A stretch of DNA of 64,000 nt from Streptococcus pasteurianus. GTDB taxonomy: Bacteria; Bacillota; Bacilli; Lactobacillales; Streptococcaceae. This document shows positions 9,921 to 20,321 of this stretch, in pieces; position 1 is the first letter of the stretch, and the number at the start of each line of letters is the position of its first letter. Position numbers and translations under genes: made by a program. A model generated the notes under the pieces. It saw only the letters and a list, made by a program, of their open reading frames with translations, did no database searches and had not been told where the DNA came from. The stretch is taken from NCBI RefSeq assembly GCF_004843545.1, contig NZ_CP039457.1, positions 1,950,501 to 2,014,500 of the forward strand, read 5' to 3'.

Positions 9921-9977
9921 AAAATTAAGTGTGCTTAATTTTATATTTAATATAACTTAATTAAATTACGGTGTCAA
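9921..9977 (-). promoter_or_regulatory. Promoter and metalloregulator operator of the metal ABC operon
   Basis: On the minus strand TTGACA (9972-9977) and TATATT (9949-9954) are 17 bases apart. Just downstream, covering the expected transcription start, is a perfect inverted repeat AAAATTAAG-TGTG-CTTAATTTT (9921-9942). This matches the known operator style of streptococcal DtxR-family manganese repressors (PsaR/ScaR/SloR/MtsR). The repressor gene itself is not in the window. Confidence 0.75.
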
Positions 9978-10017
9978 GTATTATTTAAAAATAAGTTGAT
10001 CAAAATTTAGAGCTTAA

Positions 10018-10047
10018 AAAAATGACTAGAACTTTCTAGTCATTTTT
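10018..10047. terminator. Hairpin terminator-like element
   Basis: The stem AAAATGACTAGAA/TTCTAGTCATTTTT is flanked by A and T runs on either side and so could act in both orientations. It separates the metal operon promoter from mleP. Confidence 0.6.
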
Positions 10048-10087
10048 CAACTCACTACAGATAGCTTACATGGTTCTTATATCATCT

Positions 10088-10130
10088 AAAAAATATTCAA
10101 TCTTGCCAAAGAACAAGGATGAATATTTTT
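10088..10130 (-). terminator. Terminator after mleP
   Basis: Minus-strand hairpin with arms AATATTCATCCTTG and CAAGATTGAATATT (one mismatch) followed by T6, 16 bases beyond the mleP stop codon. Confidence 0.65.
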
Positions 10131-10145
10131 CCAGAAGTTGTTGAA

Positions 10146-11417
10146 TTAATGTAAAAATTGGATGAGGATTCCTCCTAAAATGAGGACAATTGCACCACCT
10201 AGACGATTTGCCATTTGGGCAAAGGCAATCATTTCCATGCGGTCCGCCGCAGAAAGCACAGCGATATTTCCTGTACCGCCCATGGAATTGTTAATCATCC
10301 CAGCACCGATAGCTGTTTCGACTGGATACATACCGAGAACTTGTCCCAAAATCCAGCTAGCAAGTCCCATTGACACAACAGATGTTAAACTGATAAGGAC
10401 AAATTGCCATGTCATGGCTTGCGCTAAGGAACTCAAATCGATCATTGAAAGCCCGATACCTGCCAAAACAGCGTGTGTCAAGTTAGTCATAATCACACGA
10501 TTAAACATGACCACTGCTTCTTCTAATGGTTTTGGTACAATATCAAGCGCTTTGAGAACGAAGACAATAATAATCATAAAGGCATAGCTATGCACTTTTG
10601 GAATAAAGGCATTTAAGATAACGCCGATAAGGAAAAGGGCAAAGGCAAGCATCATTCCGACACCGATTTTTGTAGGGTCAAGCGGAGCTTCAGATTTTTT
10701 CAAATCGTCTTTATCAACAGGAATGAGCACACCATTCCCATTGAATTTGGTGTTAGCAAATCCACGCGCCAACACAATGGCACCGATAATGGCAAAGATA
10801 TTTCCTAGCGTGGTTGCTGGGGCTAATTGTGACAAGATTGATGAGGCATCTGTGTGCAATCCAGCCGCATAGATTTTAGATAATGGCACGATTCCTGCAC
10901 CCATCCCTCCTGCCATTTGGGCAAATGAAATGTACATGACAGAATGTCCAAAGCCTTGACCAAGCCAAGCTCCAACAGCACCAGTGGCAAAGAAACCGAT
11001 AACCATTGATAAAAGAGCGACAGGAATGAATTTAGCAGAGGCTTTCACCAAAAGTTTGCGGTTCATTCCTAGAATTGAGCCACAAATAAGCGCTGCAATA
11101 TAAAAATCTAGAAAGCCCCAATCACTCATAAAACTAGAAGTGGCTGAGACAACTGATTTTGGAATCAACCCTGTTGAAGCTAAGATTGCGGCTAACAGCA
11201 AGGTAAAGACTGACCCACCACCAAGGTAAGTATTCCAAAATGGTAATCGTTCACCAAGGAAGTAGAAAAAATGTCCTAAAACGACCAACATGAAAGTAAT
11301 TCCAACCATGTTAAGCGGTAGTTTCCCCATTGCAATAACAACAGCTAAAATAATAACCAGAGCCGTATAAAGCGGAAGAGAAAGCCCCGCGATTTTGATA
11401 TTAGATAACTTTTTCAT
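10146..11417 (-). CDS. mleP: Malate transporter of the 2-hydroxycarboxylate family
   Basis: The 423-residue protein has about 11 membrane segments and the glycine-rich signatures of the 2HCT family (GGMGAGIVPLS near residue 170 and GAGMINNSMGGTGNIA near 370), shared with CitP, MleP and MaeP. Such carriers exchange malate for lactate or take malate up with protons. It directly follows the malolactic enzyme gene on the same strand (21 bases apart), and the pair lies divergent to a LysR regulator, so malate uptake for malolactic conversion is the likely role. Malate/lactate exchange would generate a proton motive force and raise pH. Confidence 0.9.
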   Translation of the reverse strand: MKKLSNIKIAGLSLPLYTALVIILAVVIAMGKLPLNMVGITFMLVVLGHFFYFLGERLPFWNTYLGGGSVFTLLLAAILASTGLIPKSVVSATSSFMSDWGFLDFYIAALICGSILGMNRKLLVKASAKFIPVALLSMVIGFFATGAVGAWLGQGFGHSVMYISFAQMAGGMGAGIVPLSKIYAAGLHTDASSILSQLAPATTLGNIFAIIGAIVLARGFANTKFNGNGVLIPVDKDDLKKSEAPLDPTKIGVGMMLAFALFLIGVILNAFIPKVHSYAFMIIIVFVLKALDIVPKPLEEAVVMFNRVIMTNLTHAVLAGIGLSMIDLSSLAQAMTWQFVLISLTSVVSMGLASWILGQVLGMYPVETAIGAGMINNSMGGTGNIAVLSAADRMEMIAFAQMANRLGGAIVLILGGILIQFLH

Positions 11418-11438
11418 ACGAATGGTTATCCTCCTAAA

Positions 11439-13061
11439 CTAATATTTTGGATACCATTTAAGCTCGCGAACAGCTTTAGCCATGTCTTTTTCTTCAGCTT
11501 GAGCTAAGCCTTGTTCTTGAGCTTTTTTAGCAACAGCTTCCGCAACTTTGATTGACACTTCAGCAACGTATTGGAATGGAGGAAGAACAGGTGCTCCTGG
11601 TTGACCTGGATCTACAAGACCACTAAGTGAGTGAGCTGCAGCACCAATCATTTCATCTGTAAGAAGTGATGCTTCAGAAGCCAACATACCAAGACCAAGA
11701 CCTGGGTAGATTAGGGCGTTGTTTGCTTGACCAATTTGGTAATCAACACCTTTGTAGCTTACTGTACCTGAAGGCACACCAGTCGCAACGAAGGCTTTAC
11801 CGTCTGACCATTCGATAACTTGTTTGGCAGTTGCTTCTAATTTCTTAGTTGGGTTAGAAATTGGGAAGATAACTGGGCGTTCAGTGTTTTCGCACATTGC
11901 TTCAACGACTTCTTTAGTGAAAGCACCAGCATCTGTTGATGTTCCCACCAATATTGTTGGTTTAACAGCTTTGATAACGTCAAGAAGTTTAGTCATATCA
12001 CCGCAATTTGCAAAATCTTCACGTTTTTTAGCAAATGGTTTTTGGGCAGGTGTCAAATCTTCCATATCGTCAAAAAGGAGACCTTGTTTGTCAATCATGA
12101 AGAAATGTTTGTAAGCTTCTTCTGATGAAAGTCCTTCTGAAACCATTTCAGCGTGAACACGGTCAGCAATACCAGCACCAGCAGAACCACCACCGTAGCA
12201 AAGGTAAACTTGGTCAGTTAATTTTTCACCTGTGATGTCCATAGCACCAAAGATACCGCCAAGAACAACGATACCAGTTCCTTGAATGTCATCGTTAAAT
12301 GTTGGAATTTCTTTTTTGTATTTGTTAAGAATGTTGGCAGCATTTGAACGACCGAAGTCTTCCCAGTGAAGGTACAATTTAGGGAACATATTTTCAGCAG
12401 TTTGAACGAATTTGTCGATAAATTCATAGTATTTATCACCAGTAACACGTTCGTGACGGTTCCCAAGATACATTGGATTTTCCAAAAGTTCTTTACGGTT
12501 TGTACCAGCATCGATAACAAGTGGCATAACTGAAGCAGGGTCAATACCAGCAGCAGCTGTGTAAATCATCAATTTACCAACAGAAATATCCACACCTTGG
12601 ACACCCCAGTCACCAATACCAAGAATTCCTTCGGCATCTGTCACAACGATTAAACGAATGTCACGGTCACCAGCAGCATTTTTTAGTGTTTCTTCGATGT
12701 TTTCTGGGTGATTAATATCAAGGTAAGCAGCGTATTGTGGGTCAACATACAATTCGCTATATTCTTCAATTGTTTCAGCGATAACTGGGTCATACACGAT
12801 TGGGTTAAATTCAACGATGTGTTGGTTGAATAGGTAGTAGAAAAGCGTACGGTTTGTATTGAAAATTTCCATTAAGAAATGGCGTTTTTCAAGATTTGAT
12901 GGTTTACGCAAGAAATGTTGATAAGCTTGTTCAGCTTGTTCTTCGATTGTTTGAACGTAAGGTGGTAAAATACCAAGCAATCCTAGTTCTTTACGTTCTT
13001 CCATGGTAAAAGCAGTACCCTTGTTTAAGAATGGGTTGTTTAAAATATCATGTCCACGCAT
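11439..13061 (-). CDS. mleS: Malolactic enzyme
   Basis: The enzyme converts L-malate to L-lactate and CO2 with bound NAD and manganese, in the cytoplasm. The 540-residue sequence is collinear with lactococcal malolactic enzyme as I know it, with the start [19 protein letters not shown], the [13 protein letters not shown] segment, the metal-site NDDIQGTG block and the nucleotide-binding [10 protein letters not shown]. Size and N terminus separate it from the shorter NAD(P)-malic enzymes. It is the first gene of mleS-mleP, and an AGGAGG ribosome-binding site precedes its start. Malic enzyme activity (to pyruvate) is the main alternative and is less likely. Confidence 0.93.
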   Translation of the reverse strand: MRGHDILNNPFLNKGTAFTMEERKELGLLGILPPYVQTIEEQAEQAYQHFLRKPSNLEKRHFLMEIFNTNRTLFYYLFNQHIVEFNPIVYDPVIAETIEEYSELYVDPQYAAYLDINHPENIEETLKNAAGDRDIRLIVVTDAEGILGIGDWGVQGVDISVGKLMIYTAAAGIDPASVMPLVIDAGTNRKELLENPMYLGNRHERVTGDKYYEFIDKFVQTAENMFPKLYLHWEDFGRSNAANILNKYKKEIPTFNDDIQGTGIVVLGGIFGAMDITGEKLTDQVYLCYGGGSAGAGIADRVHAEMVSEGLSSEEAYKHFFMIDKQGLLFDDMEDLTPAQKPFAKKREDFANCGDMTKLLDVIKAVKPTILVGTSTDAGAFTKEVVEAMCENTERPVIFPISNPTKKLEATAKQVIEWSDGKAFVATGVPSGTVSYKGVDYQIGQANNALIYPGLGLGMLASEASLLTDEMIGAAAHSLSGLVDPGQPGAPVLPPFQYVAEVSIKVAEAVAKKAQEQGLAQAEEKDMAKAVRELKWYPKY

Positions 13062-13114
13062 GACGTATCCTCCTAAAGATGTATTTAAATAAGATGAAAT
13101 TTCTTACGCGGGTC

Positions 13115-13144
13115 ATTATAAACTGTTCCAGTTCTTATAGTCAA
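13115..13144 (-). promoter_or_regulatory. mleS promoter
   Basis: On the minus strand TTGACT (13139-13144) and TATAAT (13115-13120) have an 18-base spacer. An A/T-rich dyad (AATAAAT...ATTTATA, about 13160-13175) lies between this promoter and mleR and is a candidate MleR site. Confidence 0.55.
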
Positions 13145-13218
13145 ACACCTTAGTTTTAATAAATATTATTTATAATAAGTTTTAAAAGATTATGGTAAAA
13201 TAAAGCAAGGAGGTCTGA

Positions 13219-14100
13219 ATGAATTTACGAGATTTAGAATATTTTTACCAATTAGCAAAGCTAAAATCTTATACCGCTGCTGCACAGTATTTTCAAGTTA
13301 GTCAACCGACAATTACTTATGCTATTAAACGGCTCGAAAAAGAATTAGGCTGTGATTTGGTCATCAAAGACCCGTCACATCGCTCAGCAGCACTTACTTT
13401 GCAAGGTGATATTTTTCAAAGCCATGTTGAAGATGTTCTACTTCAAATAAAGACAGCGGTCAACGAGGTGCATCAGTCACTCGATCCTATGATGGCTGTT
13501 GGATTGCCACCGATTATCTGCAATTATTTGCTGACGGAACTCCTTCACAAAAATGAAAGTATCGCCCCATTTTCACAAGTTAAGGCTGTGCGTGGTGGCT
13601 CTAATAGTTTAATGATGAAATTGCTAGATGGAGAATTGGATTTCAGTCTGTTGGGTTCGCTAGCGCCGCTCAAAAATGACCAGTTGATTATTCATCCGCT
13701 GTTTAAAAAAGATTTTTATGTCATTCTTTCTCCAAAACACCCTTTGGCAAACCAGAAAGAACTGTCTTTTCAGGATATTCTTTACGAAAAATTTATCTTG
13801 TTAGATGAGCATAATATCCACCTAACCGCTTTTAATCAGCTCAATCATCGTTACCATGACCAAGCTTCAATTTTGTTTAAAATCGATGATGTTTCGGTGA
13901 TTAAGCAAATGGTTTCGGAAAACATGGGCATTTCATTGCTGTCTGATATTGCACTAACGTCAGGTTCTGACCAATTGATCAAAGTGCCTCTGGCTGAGCA
14001 AGACCGTATCTCTTTCTACGTCAGCTACGCTCATTCACGACATGCTATCCTCTCAAAAGAAGCCAAAGATTTGATCCGCCTAATTGAAAAAATTTCTTAG
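13219..14100 (+). CDS. mleR: LysR-family regulator of malolactic genes
   Basis: The 293-residue protein has an N-terminal winged helix-turn-helix (LKSYTAAAQYFQVSQPTITYAIKRLE region, residues 13-38) and a C-terminal LysR ligand-binding domain. It is divergent from mleS with a 157-base shared promoter region, the arrangement of MleR in lactic acid bacteria, where malate is the co-inducer. A strong AAGGAGGT ribosome-binding site precedes the ATG. A good terminator follows. Confidence 0.9.
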   Translation: MNLRDLEYFYQLAKLKSYTAAAQYFQVSQPTITYAIKRLEKELGCDLVIKDPSHRSAALTLQGDIFQSHVEDVLLQIKTAVNEVHQSLDPMMAVGLPPIICNYLLTELLHKNESIAPFSQVKAVRGGSNSLMMKLLDGELDFSLLGSLAPLKNDQLIIHPLFKKDFYVILSPKHPLANQKELSFQDILYEKFILLDEHNIHLTAFNQLNHRYHDQASILFKIDDVSVIKQMVSENMGISLLSDIALTSGSDQLIKVPLAEQDRISFYVSYAHSRHAILSKEAKDLIRLIEKIS

Positions 14101-14140
14101 TAGACTTTCCTTAGCAAAATGATAATAGCTTTATAAACAC

Positions 14141-14177
14141 TAACCCCTCCTTATAAATCCTATAAGGAGGGGTTTGA
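14141..14177 (+). terminator. Terminator after mleR
   Basis: A strong stem ACCCCTCCTTATA/TATAAGGAGGGGT ends in TTTGATT. Confidence 0.75.
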
Positions 14178-14384
14178 TTAATTGGTTGCGTTTTGGGCGT
14201 TTAGCCAGTTGAAAATATTGTTATAAGAAACGCCGTTGACTTGGGCGTCACCACCATTGGTTGGGTTTGTCGCAACCATGCCCGTTAAACCTGACCATGT
14301 AACGACATTTATTACCCAAGAAAAGTTACTAAAATGTAATGATTTTCGATCCATAAAGCGCTCACAAGGATATTGTACTCCCAA
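14178..14384 (-). pseudogene. Unrecognised 3' gene fragment
   Basis: A 68-codon minus-strand frame whose last 40 residues look protein-like (TGMVATNPTNGG, then GVSYNNIFNWLNAQ), rich in Gly, Asn and Trp as in the C terminus of a secreted protein. The first 25 codons look non-coding and no ribosome-binding site precedes the start. I do not recognise the family. It is probably the tail of a decayed gene lying between two terminators. Confidence 0.35.
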
Positions 14385-14441
14385 AAGATACTATTTTCAG
14401 AAATTTTCAAATATGAAAATTCAACAACAGAAATATTAAAA

Positions 14442-14475
14442 TTCCTTGCCGATTATGACAAGGAATTTTTTTAAG
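14442..14475. terminator. Terminator after dltD
   Basis: The hairpin AATTCCTTG/CAAGGAATT overlaps the dltD stop; both sides are T-rich in their own reading direction. Confidence 0.65.
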
Positions 14476-15745
14476 AATTTGCATTAAACTGCTGAACAGA
14501 GCCGTCGTAGCTTGCCCAAACTTTCGTTAAAAATTGGTCACTTAAGTGATAACTTGGCGTGGCTTGTTTCTGACTTAGAAACGGATTAACAACTTTGTCC
14601 ATGGCTAACCAGCCAGTCCACCCCATGTGAATAGTATCTTGCATAAAGAAAGGTTTGTCGCCATCTTTTGAAAAATCAGCAATATTGGTAAAGCCTTGGC
14701 TTTGTAATTGATACTTTATCTTAGCGACTGTTTTTTGGTACATAGCTTGATTAAGACCAGTATAATTTGCCCATTTTCTGTTGACTGGTGGGATAACAAA
14801 GAGAACATTGGTATTGTCCTGTGCAAATTGACTGAGCACTAGTTGTAAATCATTGTATTCTGGAGAGTTTAAGTAATTAAATTTTGTTTGAGACTGTTTT
14901 AATCGTTTGAGTTGCGCTTTAAGACGTGTGTCAAAAAAAGTGTTTTCGATATCAAAGGTATTATTACTACTTCGTTTTTTTCCGTCAGCAATAGCTATGC
15001 CACCGAGTTTGCTGTAAGAAAAACAAGCTGGCAATTTCTTAGCTTGCGGTTTAATCTTGCTGTCGTAATTGTCAAACATAGGGATTTGGCTAAAAAGAGC
15101 ATCTTCTTTCTGGAAAATCATCTGTTGCGTGTTGAGATTTTCATTGTCAGAGGCAGTCAACGATTTTCCTGCCGCAACATTTTCCATCATATCCTTAAAA
15201 GAAGAGTCAGGGTACATTTTCAAAAAGCGTTTAGCAGCGTAGCGGTCATAAACACTGCCGTTTTGATGTTTTAGGAAATCAATCGCTTGTCCGCTGCTAA
15301 AATATTCTTGAAAAGCGCTAGCGCTCGCTCCCTTAGATGTAAACCATTGTGGTGAAATTACATAAACAGCTTGTTTATTTTTGAGTTCTTTATTAATCTG
15401 CTGAATACCAAAATAATGCGTTAGTGAAGCCGAGCCACGTTGTCCGAGTAAATAAGGCGTATAGTTGCGATGATATTTTTCTGCCAAGACAGACGGATGC
15501 ATTTTATCAAAGCGCAGCCATTCGCTAGAGCCAAAAAAGGGTACAAAACGGTGCTTAGCATCTGTTAAAGCACGTACCTTTTTATATTTACTCTTAAAAC
15601 TCGTTTTGCTTAATGAGACCGCATCTTTTTTCTCAGCTTTTAAATCATGCTTTTGATTAGCTGTTGGAACACAGATAAAAACCAAAAGAACAATCAGTAC
15701 AGCACAGACAACTGGTCCTAAAATCTGCCAGAGGCGCTTAAGCAT
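14471..15745 (-). CDS. dltD: D-alanyl-lipoteichoic acid biosynthesis protein DltD
   Basis: DltD is an extracellular, membrane-anchored esterase-like protein that completes transfer of D-alanine to teichoic acid. The 424-residue protein has one N-terminal membrane anchor (residues 8-28), the nucleophile motif GSSEW (about 72) and a late catalytic Asp/His pair in QDTIHMGW (about 370). Its start overlaps the dltC stop by eight bases, implying coupled translation. It is the last gene of dltXABCD. Confidence 0.95.
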   Translation of the reverse strand: MLKRLWQILGPVVCAVLIVLLVFICVPTANQKHDLKAEKKDAVSLSKTSFKSKYKKVRALTDAKHRFVPFFGSSEWLRFDKMHPSVLAEKYHRNYTPYLLGQRGSASLTHYFGIQQINKELKNKQAVYVISPQWFTSKGASASAFQEYFSSGQAIDFLKHQNGSVYDRYAAKRFLKMYPDSSFKDMMENVAAGKSLTASDNENLNTQQMIFQKEDALFSQIPMFDNYDSKIKPQAKKLPACFSYSKLGGIAIADGKKRSSNNTFDIENTFFDTRLKAQLKRLKQSQTKFNYLNSPEYNDLQLVLSQFAQDNTNVLFVIPPVNRKWANYTGLNQAMYQKTVAKIKYQLQSQGFTNIADFSKDGDKPFFMQDTIHMGWTGWLAMDKVVNPFLSQKQATPSYHLSDQFLTKVWASYDGSVQQFNANS

Positions 15746-15977
15746 GGCAAAGTTCCTCTATTCCTGCAATGATTTTATTAGCTGTGTTCCAGTCATTACG
15801 CCCAAATTCTGAAATCGGAATATCAATGTCAAAATGACTTTCCAATGCCACAATGAGTTCCACCGTTCCCATGCTATCTAGCACACCCGCATCAAATAAA
15901 TCTTCGTCCATCATGTCAGAAACATCTTCCATGAAAAGGTCATCAATAATCGCTAATACATCTGTTTTAATATCCAT
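15738..15977 (-). CDS. dltC: D-alanine carrier protein DltC
   Basis: This is a 79-residue acyl-carrier-like protein. The phosphopantetheine attachment serine lies in LDSMG (about residue 36). DltA loads it with D-alanine, and it then works with DltB at the membrane. Length and acidic composition are normal for the family. Confidence 0.96.
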   Translation of the reverse strand: MDIKTDVLAIIDDLFMEDVSDMMDEDLFDAGVLDSMGTVELIVALESHFDIDIPISEFGRNDWNTANKIIAGIEELCHA

Positions 15978-16007
15978 ATGATAAACTCCTTTTAAATCTG
16001 AAACGGT

Positions 16008-17270
16008 TTATTTCCCAACTGTTTTTGGAAACCACAACTGGTCTAAGAAACCTGAAAATAGTAAAAATGACAACATCACAACGTTAAATGTGATAAAAAC
16101 ACCAAGTGCCTGAGTCCATTTGTTATCTGGCAAAGGTGGCAAATCTTGCGCCTTACGCTCTCGATTAATCTTTTTCTTCTTTCGCACCCAAGCATCGTTA
16201 ATCACAAGTCCAATACCATGAAAAAGACCGTAAGTGATATAATACCAAGTCAATCCATGCCAAAAGCCCATGATTAGCATATTGGCAATGTAGGCAACAC
16301 TTGAGGTGACGTTTCGATTTTTAAAAACTTTGTGTTTAACTAAAACCTTGACCAAACGCATAAAAACAAAATCACGGAACCAAAATGACAAACTCATGTG
16401 CCAACGATTCCAGAATTCCTTTAAATCACGTGATTTAAAAGGTTGATTGAAGTTAACAGGGCTCTTAACGCCCATAAGATTAGAAATAGCAAGGGCAAAC
16501 ATGCTATAACCTGCAAAGTCAAAGAACAAATCAAACCCATAAGCATACATGACACCAAGCGTTGCAATGTTAAACACACCACCCATTTGCAGGGCACACT
16601 CTTTTAGCTGTGGCAATAGCAAGCTACCAAAAACATAAGCCAAAATGAATTTGTAAAGAAAACCAAGCATCAAGTAATGCACGCTTTCTTCTAACATATT
16701 CAGAAGCTCAGCTTTTTCAGGAATATTCTCGTAATCTTCATTAAACCGTTTGAAACGGTCAATCGGACCACTTGAAAATGTCGGCATGAAAAGCAAGAAA
16801 CGCAAGAATTCCCACATGGTAAATTCACTCAGCACGCCGTCTCGCATTTCCATAATCATACCAACCGCACGAAAAGTCAGGTAAGAAATTCCTAAAAAAC
16901 CAAAAAGTGATTGGTGATTATCAATGGTCATCAAGGGTGTCAGCTTGGTCCAAGCTAATGGCAAAATAGACAAAAACACCCAAAGATAGAAAATCCATTT
17001 ATGATTATGACGTTTTCGGTAAATCTTGTAGGAAAAGACGAGAATTACTTGCCAAACGACATAAGCTAACAACGACACAAGCTGATTAGCCGTTTTTCCT
17101 GTTAACATCAAAATAATGAAAGCTAGGCTAACCAAAGCTTCGTACAGCGGAAAGCGTTTCTTGAAAAATAATCCGATGAAAATGGGAAGCACAGCCACAA
17201 TCAAATACAGAAAATATTGCGGATTGCCATAAGCTTCTAAATGCGGTAATTGCTGAAGAAACTCACTCAT
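16008..17270 (-). CDS. dltB: D-alanyl transferase DltB (MBOAT family)
   Basis: The 420-residue polytopic membrane protein carries the MBOAT-family histidine motif FWHGLTWYY (about residue 335) and the segment [16 protein letters not shown] (about 290-305). It transfers D-alanine from DltC across the membrane. Its start overlaps the dltA stop by four bases, so dltA and dltB are coupled. Confidence 0.96.
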   Translation of the reverse strand: MSEFLQQLPHLEAYGNPQYFLYLIVAVLPIFIGLFFKKRFPLYEALVSLAFIILMLTGKTANQLVSLLAYVVWQVILVFSYKIYRKRHNHKWIFYLWVFLSILPLAWTKLTPLMTIDNHQSLFGFLGISYLTFRAVGMIMEMRDGVLSEFTMWEFLRFLLFMPTFSSGPIDRFKRFNEDYENIPEKAELLNMLEESVHYLMLGFLYKFILAYVFGSLLLPQLKECALQMGGVFNIATLGVMYAYGFDLFFDFAGYSMFALAISNLMGVKSPVNFNQPFKSRDLKEFWNRWHMSLSFWFRDFVFMRLVKVLVKHKVFKNRNVTSSVAYIANMLIMGFWHGLTWYYITYGLFHGIGLVINDAWVRKKKKINRERKAQDLPPLPDNKWTQALGVFITFNVVMLSFLLFSGFLDQLWFPKTVGK

Positions 17271-18805
17271 CGGCGATTTACCTCGTTCATCAAGCCTTTA
17301 ATATCGATTTTTCCATTCGGTGTGAGTGGTAAGCTGTCACGATAGAGGAATTTAGACGGCATCATGTAATCCATCATGATGTCTTTGAGTTCTTCTTTGA
17401 TTACCTTAGTAATGTCCAGTTGACGCTCAAATTGCTCTGCAACACTGTCTTTTAACACAACGTAAGCCAGCAGATTTTGTACTTTGTGGTCTTTGTTGTA
17501 ACGCGGGACAGCCACAGCCGACTTGATATAGGTTGATTTATTCAGATTTTGTGAGACTTCCTCAAGCTCGATACGGTAGCCGTTGAATTTTATTTGAAAA
17601 TCCATGCGCCCACCGTAAAGAAGCATACCGCGGTCAGTCATGATACCTAAGTCACCTGTGTGATAGGCTGGCAAACCATTGAATTCGAAGAAAGCAGCTT
17701 GCGTGCGTTCTGGATTGTTGAGGTAACCTTTAGAAACAGCTGGACCGGATACGATGATTTCGCCTTGTTCTCCATTTGGCAAAGGATTGCCATTTTCATC
17801 GATGACAAAAGTGGGAGAATCGGCTTTGGTGTAACCAATTGGCAGACGCTTGCAAGTCGCTAACATCTCATCTGTGATAGCTACCGCAGAAAGAGCCACG
17901 GTCGCCTCCGTTGGACCATAAGCATTAACAATGCGAGCTTTTGGGAAACGACTGCGCAATTTTTGAGCGGTTTTCACCGTTAATTCTTCGCCGTCAAAAT
18001 AAAAATGCGTCAAGTTGGGTAAGGTTTCATGATTAAAATCATTTGATAACATTGCCATATCAACAAAAGAAGGCGTTGATGTCCAAACACCAATCGGCAA
18101 TTGATTAATCGTCATAAAAAGACGTTGAAAGTCTGTTGTCAACTCTTTTGGAAGCGCAAAAAGCGTGCCACCCAATGCTAAAGTCGGTGCCCAGTACATG
18201 ACCGACAAATCAAATGAATACGGTGGCTGCGCCAGCATTTGTGGGCGCTGCGGAACAGAAAAAGCCTCTGCTTCAATCATCCAATTGGTAAAACTAAGCA
18301 AATTATCATGCGAAATTTGCACGCCCTTTGGCTGACCCGTTGTGCCAGATGTGAAAATAATATAATAATTATCATCACCTTTGACAGAATGTGTGATATG
18401 ATAATCTGATTGTTGAGCAAAAATAGTCTTGAGCTCTGCAGATTTAATGATAGGAATGTGTGTAATTTCCAAAGGAAGATCACCAACGGCAATAATCAAG
18501 CTTGGCTCTGCTATTGCCAAAATAGCTTCAATTCTCTCAAGAGCTGAGTGTTGGTCAACTGGAATATAAGCATGACCTGACTTTGTCAGCCCAACAAAAC
18601 TGGCTAACATTTCATATTCTTGACCGCCAAAAACCAAAACTGGCGATTTTTCCTCGATTTTCAAAAAATCAATATAGGTTGCCAAGGCATCTGAATCAGC
18701 CTTTAAATCACCATAAGTGTGAACATCTCCCAGAATATTATAGACAGGAAAATCAGCTTGTACTTGGGCAAAATGCTCAATTCTTTCAATCATATCGTGT
18801 AACAT
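17267..18805 (-). CDS. dltA: D-alanine--DltC ligase DltA
   Basis: This adenylating enzyme activates D-alanine with ATP and loads it onto DltC. The 512-residue protein has the phosphate-binding loop [10 protein letters not shown] (about 153), the AYGPTEA motif (about 298), the YHTGDLG motif (about 380) and the C-terminal catalytic lysine in NGKIDIKGL (about 499). The first ATG ([12 protein letters not shown]) matches the usual N terminus. It begins 14 bases after dltX. Confidence 0.96.
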   Translation of the reverse strand: MLHDMIERIEHFAQVQADFPVYNILGDVHTYGDLKADSDALATYIDFLKIEEKSPVLVFGGQEYEMLASFVGLTKSGHAYIPVDQHSALERIEAILAIAEPSLIIAVGDLPLEITHIPIIKSAELKTIFAQQSDYHITHSVKGDDNYYIIFTSGTTGQPKGVQISHDNLLSFTNWMIEAEAFSVPQRPQMLAQPPYSFDLSVMYWAPTLALGGTLFALPKELTTDFQRLFMTINQLPIGVWTSTPSFVDMAMLSNDFNHETLPNLTHFYFDGEELTVKTAQKLRSRFPKARIVNAYGPTEATVALSAVAITDEMLATCKRLPIGYTKADSPTFVIDENGNPLPNGEQGEIIVSGPAVSKGYLNNPERTQAAFFEFNGLPAYHTGDLGIMTDRGMLLYGGRMDFQIKFNGYRIELEEVSQNLNKSTYIKSAVAVPRYNKDHKVQNLLAYVVLKDSVAEQFERQLDITKVIKEELKDIMMDYMMPSKFLYRDSLPLTPNGKIDIKGLMNEVNRR

Positions 18806-18819
18806 GAAAACTTACCTTT

Positions 18820-18942
18820 CTAAAATTCGTTGTAGATGAAGTTACCCTGACCACGCCCAAGATAACTGAAAAAGTAAATTAATGCTAAAAAAATCAACAC
18901 ATAAAATAATGTCTTTAGGATAAATTGACTTATTTCTTTCAT
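18820..18942 (-). CDS. dltX: DltX, small membrane protein of the dlt operon
   Basis: The gene encodes a 40-residue protein starting MKEISQFILKTLFYVL, with one membrane helix (residues 8-27) and the conserved tail GRGQGNFIYNEF. DltX is the short teichoic-acid D-alanylation component found first in most dlt operons; its C-terminal FxYNEF-type motif is thought to work with DltB/DltD. A GAGGAGC ribosome-binding site precedes the ATG at 18942. Confidence 0.92.
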   Translation of the reverse strand: MKEISQFILKTLFYVLIFLALIYFFSYLGRGQGNFIYNEF

Positions 18943-19127
18943 GACTTGCTCCTCATACTAAATCAGTATAATCAAATTCACTGGAGAAATCTTGGACAAA
19001 TTGTTGCAAAACTAGGGCAAATTTGTGGCAATTCCTCTAAAGTTCAGTTTAACCAAATTTTCACCACAAACTCTTACAGAATTGTAAGAAATTATTTTAG
19101 TATCACACGTGATTTTTAGCAAAAGCA

Positions 19128-19158
19128 AAAAGCCTTGGACACAATGTCCAAGACTTAA
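19128..19158 (-). terminator. Terminator after the small membrane protein gene
   Basis: Minus-strand hairpin CTTGGACA-TTG-TGTCCAAG followed by GCTTTTTGC. Confidence 0.7.
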
Positions 19159-19191
19159 TCTATGTTTTTTATTCTACCTCTACAATAAATG

Positions 19192-19368
19192 TTACGGATG
19201 CGCTGTGAATTTTAAGCGTTTATAAGACATCATAAACTGCACAGCAGCAGAAATGATAAAAATAGCTATCGCAAGCACTAGAATGCTTTTAACACCTCTA
19301 TCCAGTACCAACAAAATAGCAAGTAACAAATCAACTATCCTAATATATGCCCCAATTTCTTTAAACAT
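19192..19368 (-). CDS. Small two-helix membrane protein, unknown function
   Basis: The 58-residue protein starts MFKEIGAYIRIVDLL and has two hydrophobic segments (about residues 10-24 and 28-46) and a basic tail. The longer frame upstream was rejected because GGGAGG lies correctly before the ATG at 19368. It has its own terminator. It neighbours a CsbD stress-type gene, so a role in envelope stress is possible but unsupported. I do not recognise the family. Confidence 0.65.
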   Translation of the reverse strand: MFKEIGAYIRIVDLLLAILLVLDRGVKSILVLAIAIFIISAAVQFMMSYKRLKFTAHP

Positions 19369-19471
19369 CGTAGCCTCCCAAAAATGATGATTAATCGTTT
19401 GATTTAAAACGCTTACAAATATTATTATATCACTTTCTATCATAATTACTAGCCATTTTCAAATATGAAAA

Positions 19472-19506
19472 TAAAAAATCCCTCTAGGTAGTCATCCTAG
19501 AGAGAT
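19472..19506 (-). terminator. Terminator after the CsbD-like gene
   Basis: Minus-strand stem TCTCTCTAGG/CCTAGAGGGA followed by T6. Confidence 0.75.
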
Positions 19507-19514
19507 AGTCGTAT

Positions 19515-19724
19515 TTAGTTATCTTTATGAAGAGCTTTTTTGACACCTTCAATAGCACCTTCCGCGCTTTCTTTGACATCACTGACTAATTCTTTTCCTT
19601 TGGCGATAGTCTTTTCGGCAAGACCTTCTGTTTCTAGTTCCTTATCACCTGTTACTTTTCCAAAACCTTTTTTAAGATTTCCTTTGACTTGTTCTAATTT
19701 TGCATCATATTTTTTTTCAGACAT
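19515..19724 (-). CDS. CsbD family stress-related protein
   Basis: The 69-residue, highly charged protein shows the CsbD pattern: [26 protein letters not shown], then an alanine/lysine-rich amphipathic tail. CsbD proteins are general-stress proteins of unknown mechanism (sigma-B dependent in Bacillus). A GGAGGAAATA ribosome-binding site precedes the ATG. It appears monocistronic. Confidence 0.88.
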   Translation of the reverse strand: MSEKKYDAKLEQVKGNLKKGFGKVTGDKELETEGLAEKTIAKGKELVSDVKESAEGAIEGVKKALHKDN

Positions 19725-19808
19725 ATTATTTCCTCCTGCCCTTAAATTACCTATAGTTTATCACCTTACAGCCTATAAGTAAAAGAATTCGATTACAAAT
19801 TTAACCTA

Positions 19809-19838
19809 ACAAAAAAGCGTCTAAAAGACACTTTTTGT
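19809..19838 (-). terminator. Terminator after the ntpD relic
   Basis: Minus-strand hairpin AAAGTGTCTTTTAGACGCTTTTTT with a T run; it survives directly after the pseudogene. Confidence 0.65.
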
Positions 19839-19839
19839 T

Positions 19840-20265
19840 TTATTTAACTTTCATAATGCGGATTAGGTTAGCGCGTTCTGTTTCTTCGATTTTTAGTTCG
19901 ATATAACGAATGGTCTCTTCCAATTGTGGAATGGTTGTGTATTCCAAACCATTGACACGATGGCGTGTTTTTTCAATTTCATTGGCCATCAATTGACAAG
20001 ATTTTTCGATTTCAGCCAGATGAAACAAATTCTCTGTCAATCCCTCAACGGCAAGGTGTCGTCCATTTCACTATTAGATGCTTGATAGCTGTACACAACG
20101 TTACCGTTATCATCACCATACGGATTTTCAATATGACTGTGCATTTTGAAACAGTAACGCTCATGATATTTTTTATTTCAATAAATAGTTGAACCTCTTT
20201 TATCGGAACTGAAAAACTTTCTTCTACCACAAGTGTGTTTTCAAGAAATTTCGCTATAACAAAAT
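19840..20265 (-). pseudogene. ntpD: V-type ATPase subunit D (NtpD) relic
   Basis: Three reading frames joined end to end give the C-terminal portion of a V/A-type ATPase subunit D. One frame carries [20 protein letters not shown] and IMSVTVSK; a second carries [20 protein letters not shown]; the third carries [20 protein letters not shown], the subunit D signature. Two frame breaks (near 20150 and 20060) disable it, and the N-terminal half is missing. No other ntp genes are in the window, so the sodium- or proton-translocating V-ATPase operon has probably been lost here. Confidence 0.8.
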
Positions 20266-20321
20266 CTTACTAGATCATCTTTTTTCATGAACACCCAAAA
20301 AATAAGACTGATTTTCAAGAA

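Noticed and set aside
14395..14412. Shared palindrome TTTTCAAATATGAAAA near 14400 and 19457 as an operator
   Set aside because: Short A/T-rich palindromes are expected by chance in this base composition and neither lies at a recognisable promoter.
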